NCBI GenBank assembly: GCA_041940305.1
Contig: JBGTSJ010000014.1
Span: forward strand, 124,001-188,000
DNA length: 64,000 nt
From: JBGTSJ01 sp041940305
Lineage (GTDB): Bacteria > Planctomycetota > Planctomycetia > Planctomycetales > Planctomycetaceae
Direction of reading: 5' to 3'
Below are positions 44,558 through 52,068 of this stretch, in pieces. How positions within the stretch are numbered: the stretch's first letter is position 1; every line of letters starts with the position of its first letter. A program made the position numbers and the translations under genes. The notes beneath the pieces are model-generated. The model had not been told where the DNA came from, searched no databases, and was given only the letters and a program-made list of their open reading frames with translations.

Positions 44558-45115
44558 ATGACGACAGTCGTCATTCGTCGCGCGACGCCGGCCGATCTTC
44601 CGGCCATCACGGACATCTACAACGAAGCCGTCACAACTACCACCGCCACGTTCGACACCGAGACGAAGTCGCTCGATGACCGGGCCACTTGGTTCGCAAC
44701 GCACGGCGAACGTCATCCCGTGCTCGTAGCGGAACTCGACGGCGCCGTGGTCGGCTGGTCGTCGCTCAGCCGCTGGTCCGACCGCCGGGCCTACGACGAC
44801 ACGGCCGAGACGACATTCTACGTGGCGGCCGCCCACCGCGGCCGCGGCATCGGCCGGCAACTCAAGTCGGCGATGATCGACGAAGCGCGGCGCCTCGGCT
44901 TCCACACGCTCATCGCACGCGCCGCCGAGGGAAGCGACGCCAGCCTCCACCTCAGCGAGTCCTTCGGCTTTCATCGCGTCGGCACGTTAAAGGAGGTCGG
45001 GCGAAAGTTCGGCCGCCTCCTGGACGTGCACATCCTGCAGTTGATGCTCCAGGCACACCAACCCGACCCGCCCGCCCCCCGGCTGAATCCTCGATCCCCT
45101 CCCCCGCCGACATGA
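44558..45115 (+). CDS. GNAT N-acetyltransferase (phosphinothricin-acetyltransferase type)
   Basis: This 185-residue GCN5-type acetyltransferase has RRATPADLPAITDIYNEAV, typical of the Pat/MnaT group, and FYVAAAHRGRGIGRQLKSAM, the acetyl-CoA binding motif A (R-G-R-G-I-G). SDASLHLSESFGFHRVGTLK with VGRKFGRLLDVHILQ near the C-terminus matches the group. A Pro-rich tail follows and looks unstructured. It is probably an amino-acid or xenobiotic N-acetylase. It is transcribed in the argG direction 31 bp downstream, possibly the same operon. Confidence 0.88.
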   Translation: MTTVVIRRATPADLPAITDIYNEAVTTTTATFDTETKSLDDRATWFATHGERHPVLVAELDGAVVGWSSLSRWSDRRAYDDTAETTFYVAAAHRGRGIGRQLKSAMIDEARRLGFHTLIARAAEGSDASLHLSESFGFHRVGTLKEVGRKFGRLLDVHILQLMLQAHQPDPPAPRLNPRSPPPPT

Positions 45116-45142
45116 ACCTGTGCCCACATTGTCGCGGAATGC

Positions 45143-45164
45143 GATATTCCCGATCGGGAATATC
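45143..45164. promoter_or_regulatory. Operator-like palindrome, site 1 (hip locus)
   Basis: A perfect 22-bp palindrome centred on TATTCCCGATCGGGAATA. It begins the series of four related sites upstream of hipB and is 253 bp from its start. Confidence 0.75.
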
Positions 45165-45206
45165 ATATTGATTTCAGAGCAGCTGCTCAGGAAGACGATC
45201 CTCTTC

Positions 45207-45220
45207 TTCCCGATCGGGTA
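45207..45220. promoter_or_regulatory. Operator-like palindrome, site 2
   Basis: The core CCCGATCGGG is retained (TTCCCGATCGGGTA), but the outer AATA/TATT half is imperfect. Confidence 0.55.
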
Positions 45221-45298
45221 GATCAAGCAGGTACGCGGGGATAAGTAGCTTCTCCTCAGCCGACCGGCGACCAACCGTGGCTTCAAAAGCACGATGCA

Positions 45299-45314
45299 AT
45301 CCCGATCGGGAATA
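45299..45314. promoter_or_regulatory. Operator-like palindrome, site 3
   Basis: The core CCCGATCGGG with AATA on one side (ATCCCGATCGGGAATA) matches half of site 1 exactly. It lies about 100 bp upstream of hipB. Confidence 0.65.
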
Positions 45315-45372
45315 CGGAACTTTGCCTCCCACTCTCTCGTAAAGTATTCTCTTGGATTGCAAACCCGAAAGG

Positions 45373-45393
45373 TAATATTCCCGTTCGGGAATA
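45373..45393 (+). promoter_or_regulatory. hip promoter -10 and overlapping operator-like site 4
   Basis: TATTCCCGTTCGGGAATA is a near-perfect palindrome at 45376-45393. It overlaps TAATAT (45373-45378), a good -10 box, with CTTGGA about 16 bp upstream as a weak -35. It is 24 bp from the hipB start. Binding here would occlude RNA polymerase, so it is the likely autorepression site. The known E. coli HipB operator is TATCC-N8-GGATA, and this has the related form TATTCC-N6-GGAATA. Confidence 0.7.
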
Positions 45394-45416
45394 CAATCAC
45401 TCTGTGGAACCGTCCT

Positions 45417-45653
45417 ATGGCAGCGGTCGATGACAGTCCGGCTCAGGTCGGTGCGTTCGTCCGCGAACGCCGCCTCGCCAACGGGATGACGCAGGAATTC
45501 CTGGGAGAACTTGCCGGCGTCGGAACGCGCTTCATCTCGGAACTGGAACGGGGGAAACCCACATTGCGCATGGACGCGGTCAACCGGGTTCTCGCTGTCT
45601 TCGGAAAAATGCTGGGCCTGATCGAGGCTCCGAAAGAGGGGGATGACGAATGA
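45417..45653 (+). CDS. hipB: HipB-type helix-turn-helix antitoxin/repressor
   Basis: This 78-residue protein starts at MAAVDDSPAQVGAFVRERRL (ATG at 45417; the open frame extends to 45294 but across the palindromes). It is an Xre/Cro-type helix-turn-helix: NGMTQEFLGELAGVGTRFIS then ELERGKPTLRMDAVNRVLAV. HipB represses its own promoter and binds the kinase toxin. Its stop overlaps the next start (ATGA at 45650), giving coupled translation. The four palindromes upstream are its likely targets. Confidence 0.9.
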   Translation: MAAVDDSPAQVGAFVRERRLANGMTQEFLGELAGVGTRFISELERGKPTLRMDAVNRVLAVFGKMLGLIEAPKEGDDE

Positions 45654-45982
45654 CAAATCGGGTGGCTCAGGTGAAACTCTCCGGACAGGACGTGGGCATC
45701 ATCGAGGAAGTCAATGGCCTCACCCGCTTCACCTATGCCCCGGAATGGCTGACACGGGCCGACGCCTCACCCGTCTCGCTGACGCTGCCATTGCGCACCG
45801 AACCGTATGAGACGAAAGGCCTGCACCCCTTCTTCGAGAACCTGCTGCCGGAAGGGTGGCTGTTCGACGTCGCCTCCAAAAAGCTCAAGGTCTCCAAAGA
45901 CGATCCCTTCGGGATGCTGCTGGCCACCTGCGGCGACTGCGTCGGAGCGGTGGAGATCGAACCGGTCGACGGATCCCGCTGA
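45650..45982 (+). CDS. hipS: HipS-type protein, separate HipA N-terminal subdomain
   Basis: This 110-residue protein corresponds to the N-subdomain 1 of HipA, here encoded as a separate gene: VKLSGQDVGIIEEVNGLTRF, LTLPLRTEPYETKGLHPFFE and NLLPEGWLFDVASKKL, then DDPFGMLLATCGDCVGAVEI. In known tripartite HipBST systems this small protein, not HipB, neutralises the kinase by inserting a Trp into its active site. W70 in LLPEGW is the obvious candidate (inference). It overlaps hipB by 4 bases and is separated from hipT by two bases. Confidence 0.82.
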   Translation: MTNRVAQVKLSGQDVGIIEEVNGLTRFTYAPEWLTRADASPVSLTLPLRTEPYETKGLHPFFENLLPEGWLFDVASKKLKVSKDDPFGMLLATCGDCVGAVEIEPVDGSR

Positions 45983-45984
45983 GC

Positions 45985-46902
45985 ATGCCGCACTGCCTGA
46001 TCTGTCTCAACGATTGCTCGGCCGAAGCGCATCCGGATTGCGTGGAGGGCCTGTTCGGAACCCGACAACTGCCGGCGCTCGACCTGGACCTGTCGAAGCT
46101 GTACGGCCTGGCCGCGACAAAGATGGCCGGTAAAATGTCGATCTCCGGTGTGCAGGAGAAAGTCTCGCTCGTGCTTTCCGACGATCGCACGCGGCTCGAT
46201 GTGGCCGCGTCCGGCGGTCGCTACATCCTCAAGCCGGAGACCTCGCGGTTCGCTGCCATTCCGCAGAACGAGCAAGTAACGATGCGGATGGCGCCGCTGG
46301 TCGGGATCGAGATCCCACCCTGCGGTCTCCTGAGACTCGCGGACGACTCGCTGGCGTTCGTGATCAAGCGGTTCGACCGGCCCGATCACGGGGGCAAGCT
46401 CGCTGTGGAGGACTTCTGCCAGTTGTCCGGGCAGCCGCTGCGCGGCAAATACGAAGGCTCAGCGGAGGGCTGCGTCCGCGTCGTCCGCAAGTTCGCCAGC
46501 GAACCTCTCGTTGAAGTGCAGAAACTCTATCGGCAGTTTCTGTTCTCATGGTGGGTCGCCAATGGAGACCTGCATCTGAAGAACCTCTCCTTGCTGACAA
46601 CGCCGCAACGAATTCACCGGCTGGCGCCGGCGTACGACCTGGTCTGCACCAAGCTGGTGATTCCCGACGACACGCTGTCCCTGCCGATCGGCGGCCGAAA
46701 CAAAGATCTGACGCGCCGGCACTGGCTGGAATTCGCCGCATACTGCCAGATCCCGGAACGCGCCGCCCGGCGCCTGCTCGCACAGCAGATCGACGCATTC
46801 GACGAAGCCGCAGAACTGGTCGGCCGATCGTTCCTGACCAGCGAGATGCGGAACCGATACTTGGAAGTTCTCCGGCAGAACACGAGCACGCTGGCGGCCT
46901 AG
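45985..46902 (+). CDS. hipT: HipT-type serine/threonine kinase toxin
   Basis: This 305-residue HipA-like kinase starts at MPHCLICLNDCSAEAHPDCV (ATG at 45985), a Cys-rich zinc-finger-like start (C4, C7, C11, C19) typical of HipA proteins that lack the N-subdomain. The Gly-rich loop carries residues 52-54 Ser-Ile-Ser (MSISGVQEKVSLVL), the autophosphorylation motif of HipT. The catalytic region is WWVANGDLHLKNLSLLTTPQ (Asp and Asn), and the magnesium site is AYDLV. Its target would be a tRNA synthetase (TrpS for E. coli HipT), unknown here. Its stop overlaps that of the next gene. Confidence 0.85.
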   Translation: MPHCLICLNDCSAEAHPDCVEGLFGTRQLPALDLDLSKLYGLAATKMAGKMSISGVQEKVSLVLSDDRTRLDVAASGGRYILKPETSRFAAIPQNEQVTMRMAPLVGIEIPPCGLLRLADDSLAFVIKRFDRPDHGGKLAVEDFCQLSGQPLRGKYEGSAEGCVRVVRKFASEPLVEVQKLYRQFLFSWWVANGDLHLKNLSLLTTPQRIHRLAPAYDLVCTKLVIPDDTLSLPIGGRNKDLTRRHWLEFAAYCQIPERAARRLLAQQIDAFDEAAELVGRSFLTSEMRNRYLEVLRQNTSTLAA

Positions 46903-47960
46903 AAGCCGCGTTGGTCGAGTGGTTCGTCTCCGTTGGCGGTGGTTAGTGCGTGCAGGACCGTGGGATCGATCTGTTCTGAAAGCGCGCGGCAGGAGCCGTC
47001 GGCCATGGCGACGTTGGCGACGTTGGGGTGATAGGACGATATCAGGCCGTGTGAAGCGCCGGATGTCTGGCCGGGGAGATTGATGCCGACGGGGAGCCGG
47101 GCGACGTCCACGTCGCGGGGTTCGGTCCAGATGATCCGCTGTCCGCAGGCTTCGACGGCGAGGAGGGTGGCGGACGTGCCGTCGGTGATCTCATCAAGGG
47201 GGAGGCCGCGGCCGTCGGGGAAGCAGGCGCCCGGTCCGGTCACGAATGCGATGGCGGAGAACAGCCGGCCCTGTGCGTCGCGGGGTTCGGGATTGGCGGG
47301 GCAGGTGAAGTGCTCCACGGGTGCCCGGGCGACGGACGTATTGGCGGCGGAGGTCCAGGGATCGTCGTCGTGGTACTGGTCCCGCAGATCCTGGCTGAAC
47401 AGGTAGGGGAGCAGTTCCACGCGCCAGGAGCGGGGCGTCCCGCTCTCCGTCACGTAGACCGCATCGGGAAGGCGACCGTGCTGCGACTCCCAGTCATGCG
47501 AGGCGATGGCCACTTTCTTGAAGCGTCCGGTGCACATGCTGCGGCGGGCGGCTTCGCGTGCGTTGGGGACTCCGGGGAGCAGCACGAAGATGATGGCGCC
47601 AAGCAGGATCATGGCGGTGATGCTGCCCCAGGCGCTGCCGGTCTTCTGGCCGCGAATCAGGCGGATGATTGAGCGGACGAGGCCTGTGCCGGCGACGATC
47701 AGGACGAAGAACCCGTATCCGGCAATGAAGGGGAGCACGCCGGAGGGGGCGGCGGCGGCGTAGGGGATGGAGAGCAGAACGAGCACGATCGCGCCCAACC
47801 AGGGAAGCCAACTCCAGGGCCGGGCCGGCCGATACTCGGCCCGGAACACGCTGACCACCGCGGCCAGCGCGAGGGCTAGCATGACGACGTGCCAGAGGAT
47901 GGCTGTCAGCGATGTGGCCCCGGAGGGTGGAAATGGATACATGCGACGCTGAATGTCCAC
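46899..47960 (-). CDS. DUF1559-type planctomycete protein
   Basis: This 353-residue protein starts at GTG 47960 (just after the stop of the upstream GNAT) or at ATG 47942. It has at least four N-terminal transmembrane segments (LTAILWHVVMLALALAAVVS, LPWLGAIVLVLLSIPYAAAA, FIAGYGFFVLIVAGTGLVRS, ITAMILLGAIIFVLLPGVPN). The domain after residue 130 resembles the DUF1559 pattern: NAREAARRSMCTGRFKKVAI, then CPANPEPR and a C-terminal HPNVANVAMADGSCRALSEQ (the H-X9-DG-type motif). DUF1559 proteins are planctomycete-specific pseudopilin-like. It overlaps the hipT stop by four bases on the opposite strand. Confidence 0.78.
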   Translation of the reverse strand: MDIQRRMYPFPPSGATSLTAILWHVVMLALALAAVVSVFRAEYRPARPWSWLPWLGAIVLVLLSIPYAAAAPSGVLPFIAGYGFFVLIVAGTGLVRSIIRLIRGQKTGSAWGSITAMILLGAIIFVLLPGVPNAREAARRSMCTGRFKKVAIASHDWESQHGRLPDAVYVTESGTPRSWRVELLPYLFSQDLRDQYHDDDPWTSAANTSVARAPVEHFTCPANPEPRDAQGRLFSAIAFVTGPGACFPDGRGLPLDEITDGTSATLLAVEACGQRIIWTEPRDVDVARLPVGINLPGQTSGASHGLISSYHPNVANVAMADGSCRALSEQIDPTVLHALTTANGDEPLDQRGF

Positions 47961-47961
47961 T

Positions 47962-48447
47962 TCATGACTGGTCAGTCGTCTTTACGTAGATCAGCTTTGG
48001 ATCGTTGGGGGCGTAGAACTCATTGAGCGACGCTTCCAGCTGATAGCCGCAGTGTTCGTAGAAGGTGCGGGTGGGGGTGTATTGTTCCCGGCCGGACGTT
48101 TCGATGTAGATGCGGCGGGCGCCAGCGGCGGCCATCCGCTGTTCGGCCTCTTCGAGAATGCGCCGGCCGTGGCCGCGGCCGCGGTGCGCGTTGTCGACGG
48201 CGATCCAGTAGAGGTCGTAGCTGCCAACAGTGCAGGCGATGGGGCCGTAGCACGCGTAGCCGACCGTCTGCCCGTCCTCTTCCGCGAACACGAAGTGGTA
48301 TCCGGAGGCTTCGCCGCGGACCAGGCGCTCGTCGATCAGTTCGACGGCGACGTCGATCTCGGCGGCTTTGAAGAAGCCGGTGGAGGTGACGATGCGGCGA
48401 ACGGCGTCGGAGTCGTCGGGTCGGGGGGTGTGGCGGAAGGTGAGCAT
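47962..48447 (-). CDS. GNAT acetyltransferase
   Basis: This 161-residue GCN5-related acetyltransferase has the acetyl-CoA motif DLYWIAVDNAHRGRGHGRRI, then LEEAEQRMAAAGARRIYIET and the C-terminal TRTFYEHCGYQLEASLNEFY. Start is ATG at 48447. It is followed after one base by the DUF1559-type gene. The substrate is unknown; the neighbouring GNAT-deacetylase fusion suggests an acetylation theme but gives no direct evidence. Confidence 0.88.
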   Translation of the reverse strand: MLTFRHTPRPDDSDAVRRIVTSTGFFKAAEIDVAVELIDERLVRGEASGYHFVFAEEDGQTVGYACYGPIACTVGSYDLYWIAVDNAHRGRGHGRRILEEAEQRMAAAGARRIYIETSGREQYTPTRTFYEHCGYQLEASLNEFYAPNDPKLIYVKTTDQS

Positions 48448-48498
48448 CCGATGGGAAGAGGATCGAAAATCGAGGATGGAGAGTCGAAGTGGGAAGCC

Positions 48499-50241
48499 CT
48501 AGCGATCGTAGGCGCCTTGGGTGAGGCCCTGAAAGAAGCGGCGGGCGTTGGCGCCGAGGGTTCTGGTGCGGTAGCCCCCTTCCTGGACGATGAGGGTGGG
48601 GAGACCGAGGGCGCCGATGAGGCGGCCGTTGGCCTCGAAGTCGCCGCCGTTCAGCGACCAGGTGCCGGTGGGATCGCCTTTGGCGGGGTCGAGGCCGAGA
48701 CAGAGGACGAGGAAGGCGGGCTTGAACTCGCCGATGGCTTTCAGGGCGCGCTCCAGAGCCTTGCGGTATTGAGGACCGTCCTGCACCTCGGGGAGCGGGA
48801 TATTGAGATTGTAGCCTTCACCCGGGCCTGAGCCCTGTTCGTCCGCGAAGCCGGTGAAGTAGGGGTAGGCGAAGTCCGGATCGCCGTGGATGGAGACCGT
48901 CAGAACGTCGGCGCGCTCGTAGAAGATGTCCTGCTGCCCGTTGCCGTGGTGGTAATCGACATCGAGGATGGCGACGCGTCCCTGCGCGGAGAGCAGATGG
49001 GCCGCGACGGCGGCGTTGTTGAAGTAGCAGAAGCCGCCGAAGGAGCGATGCTCGGCATGGTGGCCGGGGGGGCGGACGAGTGAATAGGCGAGGCGGCGGC
49101 CTTTGGTGAGTTGTTCGGCCGCGGTGAGCGTGCAGTCCACGGCACGGCGGGCGGCGGGCCAGGCGTTGCGGTGGATGGGAGTGAAGGTGTCGATGCAGTA
49201 GTAGCCGGCGAGGACGGACATCTCGCGCGGGGGACGCGTGGCGTTGCGGATGGGAAAGACGTAGGGGTAGACCGACTTGTTCTCCGGTGCGTTGGCGCAG
49301 GCCCGTTCGAGATACTCGACCAGCTTGGCGTCGTGCACGGCGAGGATGTGCTTGAGCGGGTACTCCTTGACGGGGAGCTTTTCGAACAGGCCGGTCGGTT
49401 CGAGTTCGGCGGTGATGGCGCTGATGCGGACCGGCGACTCGACGTAACCCCGCTCGCGGATGTGGTGGATCTGGTGCTTGTCGTTGATGGTCCAGGCGAT
49501 TGACGGAGGGGGCTTCGGCGTGGCCGGCTTGTGCTCGGGTTCCGATTTCGCATAGCGGAACTCGCGCAGCCGGACGGGGTCATCCTTAAACGAGTTCACG
49601 ACCGACTGGATGTACTCGGGAGGGCAGAGCGAGGCGTACTTGCGTTCGAGGATGGCGCGGACGATGCGGCGGGCATGCTCGCGGCGGAGCGGGCGATCCG
49701 TGTCGAGGTCGTCGAACACCAGGAAGGGGAGGTTGTCGTCGCTGCCGCCGGGGACGGGGGTCTCATACTTGGTGTTGATGATGGGTCGCGCGCCGTACCG
49801 TTCGTAGAACCTGAGCCGGGCGGCGTTCTGTTTGCAGATGCCGGGATCCCGGCAGCGGTCGGGTTCGTCGGGGAGGCATTCGTAGAACAGGCCCTGCGCA
49901 CCCATGCTGAGTGCTTCATCCCGGACGTACTCGTAGAGTGCCGCACCGATGCCGCGGCCGCGGATGCTGCTGCGGGCGGCGAGCCAGTCGAGGTAGCAGA
50001 AGTTGAGTCCCGGATCGTGCATCATCACGGCGAAGCCCGCGACGTGCCCCCGGGCATTCTCGGCGATCAGCAGGATCGTGCGGAACTGCGTAGGAAAGGG
50101 ATTGCGGAGCTTCTCCGGGAGGGAGTCGATGTCCTTCGTCGACGCGGCGGGGAACTGCTGGCGGAAGATCTGTCCGACTTCGGCGATGGCGGCCTGATTG
50201 ACGGGGAGGACGTCATCGTAGATGCGGCGAATGCGAAACAT
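48499..50241 (-). CDS. GNAT acetyltransferase-histone deacetylase fusion protein
   Basis: This 580-residue fusion has a first half (residues 1-180) that is a GNAT domain with GHVAGFAVMMHDPGLNFCYL, then SSIRGRGIGAALYEYVRDEA (acetyl-CoA motif). From about residue 245 to the end is a class II/acetylpolyamine amidohydrolase-type deacetylase: VRPPGHHAEHRSFGGFCYFN (tandem His, around 394), ILDVDYHHGNGQQDIFYERA (metal ligands, around 427), CLGLDPAKGDPTGTW and a final EGGYRTRTLG. Both halves look complete. Such enzymes deacetylate acetyl-lysine or acetylpolyamine. A long hydrophilic linker joins the domains. The next gene upstream encodes a circularly permuted ATP-grasp-like protein. Confidence 0.9.
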   Translation of the reverse strand: MFRIRRIYDDVLPVNQAAIAEVGQIFRQQFPAASTKDIDSLPEKLRNPFPTQFRTILLIAENARGHVAGFAVMMHDPGLNFCYLDWLAARSSIRGRGIGAALYEYVRDEALSMGAQGLFYECLPDEPDRCRDPGICKQNAARLRFYERYGARPIINTKYETPVPGGSDDNLPFLVFDDLDTDRPLRREHARRIVRAILERKYASLCPPEYIQSVVNSFKDDPVRLREFRYAKSEPEHKPATPKPPPSIAWTINDKHQIHHIRERGYVESPVRISAITAELEPTGLFEKLPVKEYPLKHILAVHDAKLVEYLERACANAPENKSVYPYVFPIRNATRPPREMSVLAGYYCIDTFTPIHRNAWPAARRAVDCTLTAAEQLTKGRRLAYSLVRPPGHHAEHRSFGGFCYFNNAAVAAHLLSAQGRVAILDVDYHHGNGQQDIFYERADVLTVSIHGDPDFAYPYFTGFADEQGSGPGEGYNLNIPLPEVQDGPQYRKALERALKAIGEFKPAFLVLCLGLDPAKGDPTGTWSLNGGDFEANGRLIGALGLPTLIVQEGGYRTRTLGANARRFFQGLTQGAYDR

Positions 50242-50249
50242 GCGGAGGA

Positions 50250-50297
50250 GGCTGACGCGAAGGCTCGGAGACGCGGAGACGCGCGAAGAACGGAGGA
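50250..50297. repeat. Periodic purine-rich tract, copy 9
   Basis: GACGCGAAGGCTCGGAGACG then CGGAGACGCGCGAAGAACGG has the 8-9 base period of the other elements (units CGCGAAGG, CTCGGAGA, CGCGGAGA, CGCGCGAAG). No inverted partner is visible nearby. It lies just upstream of the GNAT-deacetylase fusion start. Confidence 0.5.
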
Positions 50298-50343
50298 GGT
50301 GGGGGAGTGATACGGGGTGGCGGGCGGATTCACAATGGACGTG

Positions 50344-50376
50344 AGAAACCAGGTTTCTCCAAGAAACCTGGTTTCT
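50344..50376. repeat. 33-bp perfect inverted repeat (AGAAACCAGGTTTCT)
   Basis: Two perfect 15-bp arms, AGAAACCAGGTTTCT and AGAAACCTGGTTTCT, are separated by only CCA; each arm is itself partly palindromic. It is the longest perfect hairpin seen in this window. It is located between the fusion gene and the ATP-grasp-like gene, on the non-coding side. It may be a terminator or a dispersed repeat. Confidence 0.85.
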
Positions 50377-50397
50377 GCATCTGAGATCCTCCCTGTG

Positions 50398-51864
50398 TCA
50401 CCACAAGCTGTCGGGGCCGATGAGGCGGTCGGGGGGGTGGCCGATGGCGATGACGCACATGCCGCCGCGCTGGGCGACGTTAACGACCTGCTTCTGCGAG
50501 GCCCGGCCCATGATGGCGAGTCCGTACTTGCTGGGGGCGAAGCCCATCACGGTGTAGAACGGCTCGGTCTGCAGTTGTCCATCCTCGGCAATGACGGGGA
50601 ACTCGTAGACGGGAATCGCGGCGAGCTGCTGGACGACCCAGCGATCGGGGGAGGCGAGGGCGGTGCTGATGGCCTGGTCCCACTCGGCATCGGAGACGGC
50701 GAGGCCGAGGAGGACGCCGTCGCCGCCGTAGGCGCGGTTCGGCTTGAGGACGAGGGTCTCACGCTCGTCACGGACGTAGTCGAGCAGCGGGCCGGTGCCG
50801 CCGTCGGGGAGGCGGGTGGGTCGCGGCGAAAGGACGCGGGTCCAGAGGATGTGGCGTCGGAACATCTGCCGCTCTTCGGGACTGAAGTAGCGCTGCGTGA
50901 AAGCGGGGTCGGTGAAGATTTCCCAGCAGGCTTTCTGGTCGAGTTCGGCGGCGATGGATGAGATCATCCGGTTCTGGCGCATCAGCAGCCGCATCGGTTC
51001 GACGTCGACGCCCGACTGCTGCAGGGTGATGAGATCGAGGATGGAGTAGTCGCGGTAGGCGTAGTCGATGGTCTGCCCCTGATAGCAGACTTCCCCCTTG
51101 TCGATGGTGAGCTCGGCGGGGTCGGCGTGGAGGACCTTGAGGCCGTACTTCTCCTGGTAGAAGCGGGCGAGGTCTTCCTGCTCATCGATGCCGCTGGAGA
51201 CGTACTTGGCTTCGAGCAGGCAGAGGGTGGAGGCGCGGCGGCCGAGGGAGTCGGCGTGGTCAAGGACTTCCTGCATGAGGAGTTCGCGGATGTCGTGCCC
51301 GATTTGCAGCTTGAGCTGGCCGTCCCACTGGCGGAGCAGCGGGAAGACGAGTTCCTGCACGATCCTCTCGGCCATGGGAACCAGATGCAGGCCGCCGATG
51401 CCGCTCATGTTGGGTTCAACGAACTTGAGCGACTCTTTCCACATGGGGCTGCTGAAGTCGATGACCGCGTCGAGACGGCCAAAGACAGGATTGGACTCCT
51501 GATGTGAGGCGCCCCAGCAGTCGAACAGCCATTGTTCTTCGGGAGGGGTGAGGCGGAGGACGTCGCGGACTGCGAAATCCTGGATGTAAAGTTCGGGCAG
51601 GCGCTTCAGGGCGCTCTGGACGAGCTGCGAGACATAGTGAGCGTAGGCGAGCTGATCGGGGAGCAGCGTGACCGGGCAGGGGAGCAGCCGGATGGGATCG
51701 CAGGCGCCGTCCCGAAGATAGACGACGTGTCGGCGGACGGATTCAGCCCGCATGCGGGTCATCAGGTCGACGAGTCCGGCGGTTTCCTGGCTGAAGAATG
51801 CCTGCCGGACGCGACCGGCGAGGCTCATGCCGCTGAGACCCATGAACTCGGCGGGAGAAAGCAT
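50398..51864 (-). CDS. Circularly permuted ATP-grasp-like protein
   Basis: This 488-residue cytosolic protein's later part, ETLVLKPNRAYGGDGVLLGL, reads as an ATP-grasp-type lysine and glycine-rich loop. VEPNMSGIGGLHLVPMAERI recalls the N-terminal part of circularly permuted type 2 ATP-grasp proteins, the group containing glutathionylspermidine synthetase-like enzymes. The substrate is unknown and the assignment is by motif only. It lies upstream of the acetyltransferase-deacetylase fusion in the same direction (156 bp). A polyamine or amide-bond role would be consistent, but this is inference. Start is ATG at 51864. Confidence 0.7.
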   Translation of the reverse strand: MLSPAEFMGLSGMSLAGRVRQAFFSQETAGLVDLMTRMRAESVRRHVVYLRDGACDPIRLLPCPVTLLPDQLAYAHYVSQLVQSALKRLPELYIQDFAVRDVLRLTPPEEQWLFDCWGASHQESNPVFGRLDAVIDFSSPMWKESLKFVEPNMSGIGGLHLVPMAERIVQELVFPLLRQWDGQLKLQIGHDIRELLMQEVLDHADSLGRRASTLCLLEAKYVSSGIDEQEDLARFYQEKYGLKVLHADPAELTIDKGEVCYQGQTIDYAYRDYSILDLITLQQSGVDVEPMRLLMRQNRMISSIAAELDQKACWEIFTDPAFTQRYFSPEERQMFRRHILWTRVLSPRPTRLPDGGTGPLLDYVRDERETLVLKPNRAYGGDGVLLGLAVSDAEWDQAISTALASPDRWVVQQLAAIPVYEFPVIAEDGQLQTEPFYTVMGFAPSKYGLAIMGRASQKQVVNVAQRGGMCVIAIGHPPDRLIGPDSLW

Positions 51865-52068
51865 GCGAAGACTTGGCTCAGGACATGGAGGACCGTGCGA
51901 CCGGCGCCCTTGGCGGCGGCCAACGGGTGGATTATCACTGAGCGAGGATGGCTGAACAACTGCGGTTGGCTGTGGGTGGAATCGGGACTACGTCGGACGA
52001 TTGACCGACGGTTGGTTGCGGTGTCCGGGTCGTAAAGTGACCCGGCTCCAGTTTTCGTCGTCACATCA

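Noticed and set aside
43228..44616. A 462-codon minus-strand open frame
   Set aside because: It is antisense to argG, and its composition follows the argG codons.
45143..45393. The four palindromes as a CRISPR array
   Set aside because: The repeats are short palindromes with irregular spacing and no cas genes; they suit repressor sites better.
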